From contig OY821791.1 of assembly GCA_963682175.1 (NCBI GenBank), forward strand, positions 25,843,826 to 25,907,825: 64,000 bases of DNA, in the 5' to 3' direction. Numbering within the stretch: the stretch's first letter is position 1; every line of letters begins with the position of its first letter. The notes under the pieces are model-generated. The model saw only the letters and a program-made list of their open reading frames with translations, was not told the DNA's origin and ran no database searches. Positions 34,744-44,209 of this stretch are shown in pieces. The position numbers were made by a program, and so were the translations under genes. The DNA is from Triglochin maritima (taxonomy: Eukaryota > Streptophyta > Magnoliopsida > Alismatales > Juncaginaceae).

Positions 34744-35793
34744 CATGCATAGGAAGTGTCTAAATGTTATGGCAAAACCTATCAATCTATTCACCAACCT
34801 AGTTGATTAACATTTACATATGCAAGATGTTTATTTCAGAACCTAAACAAGAATGAGAGGTGTCTAATCATTTTAGCAAAACTCATCAAGTTATAAATTC
34901 TATCCTAAACAAGCAAGCATACATTCATGTTTTATCAACACATTGAAAAATAAAGTGTTCATTCCATTCTCTAATGCATGTATGAATATCTACTCCACCC
35001 CCCAAAGGGGATGGAACTACTCACTACACATTACACTAATTATTACACTAAGATAAGAAGACATTTTAACAAAGCTAGATTTAATAAAAGACGATTAAAC
35101 TAAAACATGCACAAACAATAAAAGAAGAACAAAACAAATAAAAGAAACACAAAACTCTATTGATAAAATGACTCACATTTCAAGTAGAATCCTCCAACTT
35201 TAGTGTGTGCTTCAAGGCCTCACTTCTAGTAGGAAGAATAGCCACTTAAAATATTGAGTGATTACAATGGAAGGTGAAGAGTTTTATTTATAGTCATAGA
35301 AAAAGCTAATCCGGGACAATCCCCCGATGTGGGACTAAACCAATACCAAAAATACCCTAAACAAACATTAATACAAGTCCAGGAGAAATCTTAGCAGATC
35401 TGGGCTGATCCAGACCGCTAATTGGTGGTTCCAGACCGCCAATTGGATCTTGTTCTGGGCTTTGCGTGGTGTATTTGGTGGTCTTGGATGCATCTACTTC
35501 GTTTATTGGAGCTCCGACCCGAATAGAATTGCCAAAATACTCCCCATGATGGTGTGGAGTTCTCTGTTTTGCTCTTAGGTCCTTCTGTCTTGGGTTCAGG
35601 TCCTTCTCCCTTGCATCTTGGTCCCCAGATCTCACAATTCAGTCTTTTTTCCCAGCTTTTGGGTTCTTTTATGCTTCATCTCTTCAAACCTATTTATTCC
35701 TGAAAACTAAACATAAAACTCGTAACATAACATTATTTAGGTGAAAGATAATGGATATAAGATACAAATATAAGCATGAAATGATGTCAATCA
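34744..35793 (-). mobile_element. E2 5' LTR, U3-side part
   Basis: Continues the LTR cut at 25811. It contains the TATA complement (35285-35292), the USE complement (35325-35335; 32 bp between) and two partly mutated CCAATTGG palindromes near 35412-35445. It ends GATGTCAATCA at 35793, the LTR 5' end of this minus-strand copy. Total E2 LTR length is about 1.38 kb. Confidence 0.85.
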
Positions 35794-35810
35794 TTTCATG
35801 CTTATATTTA

Positions 35811-36483
35811 TATCACTTTCACGATGGTGGAAGGTACACTCTTTGTTGATGGGTTGAGTGCGAGAGTGCTGTTTGATTGCGGGGCCACACACTCGTTCAT
35901 TTCGGAGCGATTTGCGAGTGTGTTGGGCCGTACCCCTGCGATGTTGACTGCCACGTTGGAAGTCAGCACACCCTTGGGTCTGGTGGGCATTGTGGGGAGC
36001 TTTCTCCCCAGCGCCACGATTGTTTCGGAAGATCGGGAGTTTCCGGTTGACTTGATCTTGTTGCCGATGGAGGACTTCGACGTCATACTGGGGATGGATT
36101 GGCTATCCCAGTATGATGTGCGAGTGTTGTACCGGGAGAAGAAGATTCTGATTCAGCGGAAGGGTCTACCTGATGTGTTGATCAGGGGGACGAAGGATAG
36201 AGGAGGCAGAGTAGTCATATCAGCGTTGGGGGCACAGAAGTTGTTGCAGCAGGGTTGCAGAGCTTTCGTGGCCACTCTGGTAGTTCCAGATCCAGAGGCG
36301 AGGAGATTGGAGGACATTGAGATAGTTCAGGAGTTTCCTGAGATTTTTGCAGATAATGTCTCTGGGTTGCCGCCTCAGAGAGAGATCAAGTTTGGGATTT
36401 ATTTGGTGGCTAGGACTACGCCTCAGTCAAAGGCACCGTATCGGATGGCATTTGCCGAGCTGGCAGAGCTAAAGAAGCAGTTG
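35811..36483 (+). pseudogene. Tekay-type protease fragment, 5'-truncated
   Basis: The open frame enters in the middle of the polyprotein (VEGTLFVDGLSARVLFDCGATHSF) and matches E4 protease and the linker to reverse transcriptase. The active-site block is DCGATHSF. Everything upstream (LTR, gag) is lost at the junction with the E2 LTR near 35810. It ends at TAG 36484-36486, where E4 has a Gln codon. Part of a decayed plus-strand element together with the next three entries. Confidence 0.85.
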
Positions 36484-36486
36484 TAG

Positions 36487-37159
36487 GATCTGATGGATAC
36501 GGGGTTTATCCGCCCCAGTATCTCACCTTGGGGAGTGCCAGTACTCTTCGTGAAGAAGAAAGATGGATCGCTGCGGATGTGTATTGACTACAGGATGCTG
36601 AACAAGGTTACCGTCAGGAATCGGTATCCCTTGCCCAGGATCGAGGACCTGTTTGACCAATTGCAGTCAGCGAAGGTCTTCTCGAAGATTGATCTGCGAT
36701 CCGGTTATCATCAGTTGAGGATCAGAGAGGCAGATGTGCAGAAGACAACGTTCAGGACGAGGTACGGGCATTACGAGTTTTTGGTGATGTCGTTCGGGTT
36801 GACGAACGCGCCTGCCACATTTCTGGATTTGATGAACAGGACGTTCAGTCAGTACCTCGACCGGTTTGTGATTGTATTTGTGGACGACATTTTGGTCTAT
36901 TCGCCAGATGTGGAGCGGGATCGAGAGTTGTACTTGGCATTTTGAGGGACCATCAGTTGTATGCCAAGCTTTCGAAGTGCGAGTTATGGCTGAGCAGTGT
37001 CGCCTTTCTGGGACACATCGTATCTGGAGCTGGGATCTCAGTGGATCCAGCGAAGGTTGAGGCCGTGACGTAGTGGAGAGCCCCTACTAGTGTGGCAGAG
37101 ATCAGGAGTTTTATGGGACTGGCAGATTATTATCGTCGCTTTATTCAGTTTTCTCCAAG
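36487..37159 (+). pseudogene. Tekay-type reverse transcriptase, frameshifted
   Basis: In frame after the stop: [46 protein letters not shown], and the catalytic [11 protein letters not shown] near 36880. A deletion near 36930 of about ten bases relative to E4 shifts the frame, and the thumb and connection region continue in other frames with further stops. Confidence 0.85.
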
Positions 37160-38309
37160 TTGGTTGCGCCGTTGACGGCTCAGACGCGGAAGGGTGTCAA
37201 GTTTGTGTGGTCCCAGAAGTACGAGGACAGTTTCCAGGAACTGAAGAGTGGGCTGACGACTGCTCCAGTTCTGACACTTCCCAGTGGTAGTGGTGGATTT
37301 GTGATTTACAGTGACGCGTCAGGCGTTGGACTGCGATGCGTACTCATGCAACACGGGCAGGTGGTTGTGTATGCTTTGAAAACGTGGAGGCATTACCTGT
37401 ATGGCGAGCAGATCGAGGTGTTCACAGATCATCAGAGCCTGAAGTATTTGTTTTCGCAGAAGGAGCTGAATATGAGGCAGCGTAGGTGGCTCGAGCTGAT
37501 TAAGGATTATGATTTCACCATCTCGTACCATCCGGGGAGGGCGAATTGGGTTGCTGATGCTTTGAGCAGGAAGGTGGAGGTTGCTGCAGCAGGTCTTTGT
37601 ATCGAGGAGTGGAAGCTGCTTGAGGCATTGACCGAATGGAGACCGTTCACCGATGAGTCGCGAGGTGCAGTGATTGTCGGGCTGAGAGTGGAGCCTCAAT
37701 TGGTATCGAGTATTGTTCAGGCTCAGAGTGCGGATGATGACTTGGCTGGGTTGTTACAGTTAGCTGCAAGAGATAGGTCAGACTTCACTATTGGAGTTGA
37801 TGGTGGGACGAGGTTTAGAGGTCGTGTCTGGGTGCCGAAGGGAGGAGATCTGAGGAACGACATTCTGGAGCAGGCGCACATATCCCGTTATTCGATCCAC
37901 CCTGGCAGCACGAAGATGTATAAAGATCATTAGAGGAATTTCTGGTGGAAGAAGATGAAGACGGAGATCGCAGAGTTCGTTGATAGATGTCTGATTTGTC
38001 AGCAGGTGAAGATTGAGCACCAGAGACCTGCAGGGCCGATGTAGAGGATCGAGCTTCCGGAGTGGAAGTGGGAGCACGTGACGATGAATTTTCTCACCGG
38101 GCTGCCGAGGACGAGAGGATTCCATGATGCGATTTGGGTTATAGTCGATCGACTGACCAAGTCGGCGCACTTCTAAGCTATCCGGACCACTTTACCTCTG
38201 GAGGGTCTAGCTAAGTTGTATATTGAGGAGATCGTCAAACTGCACGGGGGTGTCCGTGAGTATTATTTCGGATCGAGATCCGAGGTTCACTTCCAGATTC
38301 TGAGGGAGT
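37160..38309 (+). pseudogene. Tekay-type RNase H and integrase N-terminal half, decayed
   Basis: 37160-37933 gives the end of reverse transcriptase and RNase H ([12 protein letters not shown]). About 30 residues present in E4, containing the RNase H glutamate region, are deleted between VVVYA and LKTWRHYL. Integrase follows with the HHCC region (CLICQQVK) and stops at 37931, 38042 and 38174. The first catalytic Asp has become Asn (HVTMNFLTG against HVTMDFVTG in E4). The enzyme could not work. Confidence 0.8.
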
Positions 38310-39136
38310 TTGCAACAGGCCTTAGGGACTCGGTTGAAGTTCAGTACGACATTTCATCCGCAGACAGATGGTCAGTCTGAGAGGACCATCCAGACGCTAG
38401 AGGATATGTTGCGAGCGTGTACTCTGGATTGGGCAGGTCATTGGGACGAGCATTTTCCGTTCATCGAGTTCGCCTTCAACAACAGCTACCATTGTAGGAT
38501 TGGGATGGTACCGTATGAGGCCCTGTACGGGAGACCGTGTAGATCACCGGTATGCTGGAGTGAGGTAGGAGAGAGACAACTAGTTGGTCTTGAGATTGTG
38601 CAGATGTATGCTGAGAAGGTGGATGTGATCAAGCAGAGACTAGCGACAACTCAGAGCAGGCAGAAGCGCTACGCTGATAGGCGTAGGCGAGAGCTGAGGT
38701 TTGAGGTAGGTGACCATGTCTTCCTGAGGATTTCACCATCTCGAGGAGTGATGAGGCTCGGGAAGAAGGGGAAGCTCAGTCCGAGGTATGTCAGACCATT
38801 TGAGATTCTCGATCAGATTGGAGAGGTTGCCTACAGGATTGCGCTGCCGCTGCAGTTTTTGGGTCTTCATAACGTCTTCCACGTGTCGATGTTGAGGAAG
38901 TACGTAGCAGATCCTTCTCATGTGATTCAGTTGGAGGTCCCAGAGATCCGTCAGGATTTGTCTCTTGAGGAGAGACCGGTTAACATTGTGGATCGGATGG
39001 AGCATCAGTTGAGGAGGAGGACCATTCCGATGGTGAAGGTCAGGTGGCAGCACCACAGTGAGTGAGAGGCCACTTGGGAGATTGAGGAGGAGGTCCGGAA
39101 GGAGTTCCCGGAGCTGTTTGGTGAGTTGCGGACTTA
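38310..39136 (+). pseudogene. Tekay-type integrase C-terminal half with chromodomain-like tail
   Basis: Carries the third catalytic residue in [14 protein letters not shown], the GPY/F-like region ([13 protein letters not shown]) and the [13 protein letters not shown] block. A C-terminal segment, [12 protein letters not shown]...ATWEIEEEVRKEFPELF, is typical of the chromodomain of Tekay/Del elements, which guides insertion to heterochromatin. A TGA at 39063-39065 interrupts it. The frame ends at 39134-39136. Confidence 0.85.
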
Positions 39137-39154
39137 ATTTCGAGGACGAAATTC

Positions 39155-39440
39155 TTTTAGGAGGGTGGATTATGGGATCTTGAGCCTAATCCTAATCATA
39201 ATTGAGTTTAATGATGTTTAGGTGGTGTTTAGGAAGAAATGCATTTGGACGGCTGGGATTGAAGATGGTTGGATGAGGGGTTGAGATGGAGTGGAGGTGA
39301 GATAAGTGGTGGAGATGGAATGGATTGGAATGGATGGGACCATTGAAGAATACTACGTATACAGGATACATCGTATACAGGATAATAGACAAGGGACGCT
39401 TTAATAGAGGTACAATTCGATACAGCATAAATAAATATCT
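39155..39440 (+). mobile_element. Polypurine tract and start of the 3' LTR of the decayed Tekay copy
   Basis: Purine-rich CTTTTAGGAGGGTGGAT (39155-39170) precedes TGGGATCTTGAGCC, the likely LTR start at 39173. The LTR fades out near 39440 without a recognisable end. Its sequence differs from the E4 LTR, so it is a different family. Confidence 0.6.
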
Positions 39441-40149
39441 AGACTAAAAGATTAGTAAGATTATTTATTATTATCGACAGTTTCTTGCCCAAATCATCAC
39501 CTAAAAAATTATAGGACTTCCAGATGAGATGACATTTGAAAAAAAAGTGCATAATGAAATATTAACTATAGTTGATTCAACTGGCCGGACCAGTATGCTG
39601 AACTTGTGGGCTGTAAAAAAATTCATTGACCACATAATATTCTGGACTTCTGATATTGCATTGTCAAAAGACTCTCAGAGACAACTTCCAACTTCCCGAA
39701 AAGGAATTTATGAAACACAGACTGAAAAGTTCCAAAAACAAAAAAGATAAATGATTCAATCATTCTCTACAGTCTTGGAAGGAAATATAGTCCCATCTAC
39801 ATCCACAAAATATGACTTCCATCTAATAAATACACAGTAAAGAAAACTTACAGGAAAAAGTGTTCTTAAAGGTACGTTCTCTTTAAGAAATATGAGATGA
39901 TGATCCTCAACATCTTGGGCAAATTCAAGGTATATATGTTGTACCTGAGAGTATCTTGGCTGCAGTTAAAAAATAATAAGTGTCATTTAATTCTTATTCC
40001 GTGAATGAATTAGATAATGGCAGAAAAGAATTTGTTAATATAGTTCATTAAGAAGACTTTATTACAATAACCTTGTAAATAGCTAATCTTAAGTCTTAAC
40101 TGCAATGAAAAAATGTCTTTGAATTTCTTTTCTACATTACATTACTAAC
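39441..40149. other. Unassigned AT-rich DNA
   Basis: Contains a 73-codon + frame (39529-39750) and, on the minus strand, short stretches that also look coding (for example EFAQDVEDHHLIFLKEN near 39890-39940, followed by a possible donor). Neither is recognised. It may be remnant exons or another decayed element. Confidence 0.25.
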
Positions 40150-40562
40150 TAAGAGCACCCTTAACGGGTGCTCTTTGCCCGGGCGCCGGGTAGGGCGCCC
40201 GGGCAGCCCTCCCTTAACGGGAGGGCGCGCCCAGGGCGGGGCGCCCGGGAATCCGCCCTGGGCGCCCGGGCGGGGGGCCACGTGCCCCCCCCCCCATTCG
40301 TCCAGTTATTTTTTTTTTGTTTTAAAAATAAAGATTATTTTTATAATTAGGATAATGTATTAATTAGGTAAATAGAATTTAATTAATTCGGTATTACAAA
40401 ATAATTGAAAAAATATTTTATGATTAATTAACAATTTTATGATTTACTTAGATATAAAAAAATTTAAAAAAATCATAAATAAATTAAGAAATACAAAATA
40501 CAAATACAATACATATACACTTCGGAAACAAAATACAATACAAGTACAGAATACGAAATATT

Positions 40563-40706
40563 GTAGGTCCTCGATGTTTGAGAAGTTCAAGCCTCGATCA
40601 AATCGTCTCGTCTTTAGTGAGTCACGCGCGTACTGTAAGTCCTCGATGTTTGAGAAGTTCAAGCCTCGATCCAATCGTCTCGTCTTTTGTGAGTTACGCG
40701 CGTACT
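40563..40706 (+). repeat. Tandem duplication of 72 bp upstream of the transposase
   Basis: Two copies, 40563-40634 and 40635-40706, share TCCTCGATGTTTGAGAAG, CGTCTCGTCTTT and ACGCGCGTACTGTA; only a few bases differ. It lies 70-210 bp before the ATG, in the expected promoter/leader. Confidence 0.9.
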
Positions 40707-40773
40707 GTAGGTTACTTCTCACAACTATAAATGCACTCCTCCTGGTTGGTTCTCTCTCATTTATCTACGAACA

Positions 40774-42087
40774 ATGTCTTCACCCGATAAGTCTTCCAGT
40801 TGGAAGTCTTCATCATCTTCAACATCCAATGACGAAGTTTACGATCAAGTGTTGAACTCCTTAACGGAGTATGTCTCCCAAGGGGTGGACCAACGTCCAA
40901 AGAGGCATAGAATGCGAACTTCGAACCCAGATAGAGATAGGGAGCTTGGTTACAACTGTTTGATTGCGGATTATTTTTCTAACGACCCTGTTTATCCTGA
41001 CAACATTTTCAGGAGAAGATTTAGGATGCGAAAGCATGTATTTCATCGCATTGTGAGTGCCATTGAGGCGTCTGATGTCTTCTTCCAACGTAATCCAGAC
41101 GCCACCGGTAGGATGAGCATCTCTGGCCTGCAGAAATGTACCGCGGCGATTCGTATGCTAGCGTACGGTGTTGCGGCTGATGAGGTGGATGAATACTTGA
41201 GGCTAAGCGAATCCACGGCAAGAAACGCACTTGAGAAATTCTGTGATGGTGTAATTAACAACTTCGGCGGTGAGTACCTCCGAAGACCTAATGCAAATGA
41301 CCTAGCACGACTACTTCACGTTGGTGAGCAGCGTGGGTTCCCAGGCATGATGGGAAGTATCGATTGCATGCACTGGGTGTGGAAAAATTGCCCGGTTGCT
41401 TGGAGGGGCCAATATCAAGGGCGTAGTGGCAATGCCACTCTTGTCCTCGAGGCAGTTGCGTCGGCTGACTTGTGGATATGGCACTCGTTTTTTGGCACAC
41501 CAGGTTCATGCAATGACTTAAATGTCCTGCAACGATCTCCGGTTTTTGACGACGTAATGGAAGGACGAGCTCCACCTGTGAATTTTGAGGTAAACGGTTC
41601 TCGATATAATATGGGATATTATCTTACTGATGGTATTTATCCAAAATGGGCAGCATTCATTCCGTCCATCGTTCATCCACAAACACCGAAGGACGGGTTA
41701 TTTGCTGAACGACAGGAAGCAGCACGCAAAGATGTAGAACGTGCATTTGGAGTCTTGCAAGCGCGATTCGCGATAGTGAAGAAGCCATCTCTTGCATGGA
41801 GTGAGATTGTACTTAACAAAATAATGACAGCTTGCATTGTAATGCATAATATGATAGTGGAGGATGAACGTGATTCCTTCGGTAATTTTGGAGATTGCAA
41901 CGAATTTGTTCAGGATCAACCTGGAAATTTCGTGAACGACGCGGTTCGGTATTCCACTGACCGTGTATTGGATATTACTAGGTACTTGAGAAGGAGAGAT
42001 CAAGTTCGTGATCGCACCACACATTTGAACCTTCAAGCCGATTTGGTCGACAATATATGGCAACGCTTTGGAGGAAATGCGTCTTGA
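40774..42087 (+). CDS. Harbinger-type transposase (HARBI1/ALP1-like nuclease)
   Basis: 437 residues from ATG (ACAATGTCT context) to TGA, with no interruption. The N-terminus is Ser-rich. A helical, helix-turn-helix-like region spans about residues 115-155 (ISGLQKCTAAIRMLAYG...STARNALEKF). The DDE-4 nuclease domain follows: D197 in GSIDCMHW, D286 in YYLTDGIYP, E322 in DVERAFGVLQARF. It ends with the MTACIVMHNMIVEDE block usual for plant members. The family cuts and joins DNA at the element ends in the nucleus; some host relatives have lost this activity and act as chromatin proteins. Here the catalytic residues are present and the gene sits inside an element with matching ends and target duplication, so it is probably a transposase, not a domesticated gene. 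Activity with no partner Myb-like protein in the element is uncertain. Confidence 0.92.
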   Translation: MSSPDKSSSWKSSSSSTSNDEVYDQVLNSLTEYVSQGVDQRPKRHRMRTSNPDRDRELGYNCLIADYFSNDPVYPDNIFRRRFRMRKHVFHRIVSAIEASDVFFQRNPDATGRMSISGLQKCTAAIRMLAYGVAADEVDEYLRLSESTARNALEKFCDGVINNFGGEYLRRPNANDLARLLHVGEQRGFPGMMGSIDCMHWVWKNCPVAWRGQYQGRSGNATLVLEAVASADLWIWHSFFGTPGSCNDLNVLQRSPVFDDVMEGRAPPVNFEVNGSRYNMGYYLTDGIYPKWAAFIPSIVHPQTPKDGLFAERQEAARKDVERAFGVLQARFAIVKKPSLAWSEIVLNKIMTACIVMHNMIVEDERDSFGNFGDCNEFVQDQPGNFVNDAVRYSTDRVLDITRYLRRRDQVRDRTTHLNLQADLVDNIWQRFGGNAS

Positions 42088-42491
42088 TGTATTTGAAGTT
42101 TAGTATTTAAGTTTAGTATTTAAGCATGTATTTTTAGTTTTAGTTTGTCAATTTCCGGTTAATGTACTATGTAATGTGGTTTTCTAAATTTTAATAATAT
42201 TTTCGTATTTATTAATTAAATGTTAATTAAAAACGAATGAATTGTTGATATTAAATAATTACGATAATGATTATTAATATATTTTGTTGATTGTTGAAAG
42301 AGTTTTGGAGAGAAGAATAAAAATAATGACGTGGCAACAAATACTGTAGCGTGACTGGGTGGATTGGGTAATGATTAAGGATTTTGTAGGGGGGTTGGTT
42401 TGTGCTGACGTGGCAGAGAGAGAAGCGGACGTGGCTGAGAGAGAAAGCAGGGTGCCCGGGAACTGCCTGGACGCCGTTAATGATGCTCTAA

Positions 42492-43616
42492 CTCTTGCTT
42501 AACCATAATCTAACGTTTGGGGTCTATTGTGAAAATAATGTAGACCACTTTATATGTTAAAGTTGCATGGATCAACCATATCGTCAACATACAAACAAGA
42601 AAAGTGAAGGTCATGCGAGCGGGTGTTTGTTGGATAACATAGTACAAATTGGTTGTAAAACCACCTCCACGTTGACTACAAGCAGCCATTACTGAAGTAC
42701 CAAAGAAACTTGGGCTACAACCTATCTACATAATTTGACTACCAAAGTTCTTGGACATGGGTGACAATCAATTTTGAAATTTGAAACTACGAATACAGAG
42801 ATCGCGTGTTGTTTTTTACTATAACATATGAATAGTTTTACAAATATTTTGGAATGGATATCATTATACATACACATAGTCCTTTACTTGAATCAGAAAT
42901 GGCAAGATGTGGGTATAAGCATGGTCGTGACTCGTATCGCAAAAGGATGAATTCAGGATACAGCCACAATCCAATATAATCTTCACACAATTTCAATGAA
43001 AACAACAACATTAACATTACCCCAGTCCTCAAAAAAGGCTTCCGCCTAGGCGAGGTAACGGGGGTTGGGTGTACGCAACCCTACCATTGTAACTAACCAT
43101 CTGCAATTTCACACTAGATAAAAAATGCAGATCATTTAGATAGTCATTTGATATAGTCTATCATGCTCCAAATGCCAAAAAACAACATAATCTTTGACAC
43201 AATGGAAATGGACATACAATTTCAATGAATACAATGATTAAATAAAAAATTATCACTGCTTATGCACTGTAATAGAAATACTTGTAGCTTCAAATTAACC
43301 AGTTGTGGCACTAAGCTGATTAATTAAGTTCATTTTGCTGAATTGAAACTTTGAACATGCGAGTCATTTCGTAAGCTATGTGAGACTATCGACGAAGCAT
43401 CAACTGATGTTTCAGCGGGAGTTATTATCGAAGTTACAGGAATGGGTATAAACTACAAAGGGATGTTAGAAGCATGAACCCAAAGGTTCTTACACCGACC
43501 GTGTTCCTACTTCACCTTCTCCTACAATCTTTTTTTATTTTGTTTAATAAACAAACGTTACAAAAGCAGAAGACTAACTGCAACTTGCAGGACATGTCAA
43601 TAAATGCATTTAAAAA
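42492..43616. other. Intergenic or 3' untranslated DNA, possible SINE fragment inside
   Basis: Mostly AT-rich with no coding sequence I can support. One stretch, about 42998-43090 (GGCTTCCGCCTAGGCGAGG, then GGGTGTACGCAACCCTACC), resembles the widespread plant Au-like SINE. This is from memory of the motif; no target duplication or tail is clear. Confidence 0.35.
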
Positions 43617-43727
43617 CTAACCAGTGAAAGCGTAGTAATCAGCCTGTCCCCTGCCCTGGTCATTCAATGCAAATCTAAAACCTTGAATAGCACAAACAAG
43701 CCAAGAAAAAACAATGTAAACAGAAGA
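43617..43727 (-). CDS. Possible last exon of an unrecognised membrane protein gene
   Basis: On the minus strand, after a plausible acceptor (GCAAAACAG), an open stretch encodes FLSSVYIVFSWLVCAIQGF and a polar end ALNDQGRGQADYYAFTG with stop at 43617-43619. The hydrophobic run looks like a transmembrane helix. No upstream exon is identified. If real, the gene extends to the right, and the E4 insertion at 44210 would lie in an intron. This rests on codon look only. Confidence 0.22.
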   Translation of the reverse strand, partial: SSVYIVFSWLVCAIQGFRFALNDQGRGQADYYAFTG

Positions 43728-44135
43728 AAGGAAACTGTTTTGCGACCAAAGGGTCACTTGTTCACGTAAAGGAAATAACATCTTTGCCAGAAAAAAAAGG
43801 GCAATGGAAAGGCTACCCTTCCCCAACCCTCGCAAAAGTAAGAAGCCTTGTGCACTAGGATTATCATAAACGAGGCAAGTGATTTAGTTTTGTCAGAATC
43901 ATATACCCTTAAAGTATCTATAAAAATATAGAACTATGATGCCCACAATCCTTATTAAATCAATATGGTTGTTTTAAAACAACCCATAGGACCATACGTA
44001 TACTGAAACCACATTTCTCTCATGTTAATTAAACAAATTCCCACAACTGAGATAACAACATTTAGAGGTGGCAGTCTAGCTAATATCGAGACAATCCATA
44101 TATTAGTACTTCTATCATGTATACCCTGTATCGTT

Positions 44136-44209
44136 GTATGGGGGAATTTCATACATACCCTTCAAATAAACTTCATTTTCACCGATACCCTCCAATTAGA
44201 TAGACTTTC
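44136..44209. mobile_element. Left arm of a MITE split by E4
   Basis: ATGGGGGAATTTCATACATACCC and the following 30 bp are matched in inverted orientation by the sequence ending near 53688. The two parts were joined before E4 inserted: the duplication CTTTC lies within it. Total length was about 590 bp. No clear target duplication of its own. Confidence 0.6.

Larger units (their letters stand above)
40153..42488 (+). mobile_element. PIF/Harbinger-like DNA transposon, 2336 bp
   Basis: Terminal inverted repeats: left GAGCACCCTTAACGGG, right end inverted GAGCATCATTAACGGC. The flanking 3-bp duplication TAA (40150-40152 and 42489-42491) is characteristic of PIF/Harbinger. The left 140 bp are GC-rich and hold two hairpins built around TTAAC (GAGCACCC...GGGTGCTC and GCCCTCCC...GGGAGGGC). 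A single complete transposase frame lies inside. The Myb/SANT-like second protein that classical PIF elements encode is not seen. Confidence 0.9.

Noticed and set aside
40444..40722. 92-codon minus frame
   Set aside because: Produced by the 72-bp tandem duplication in the Harbinger leader; noncoding repeat.
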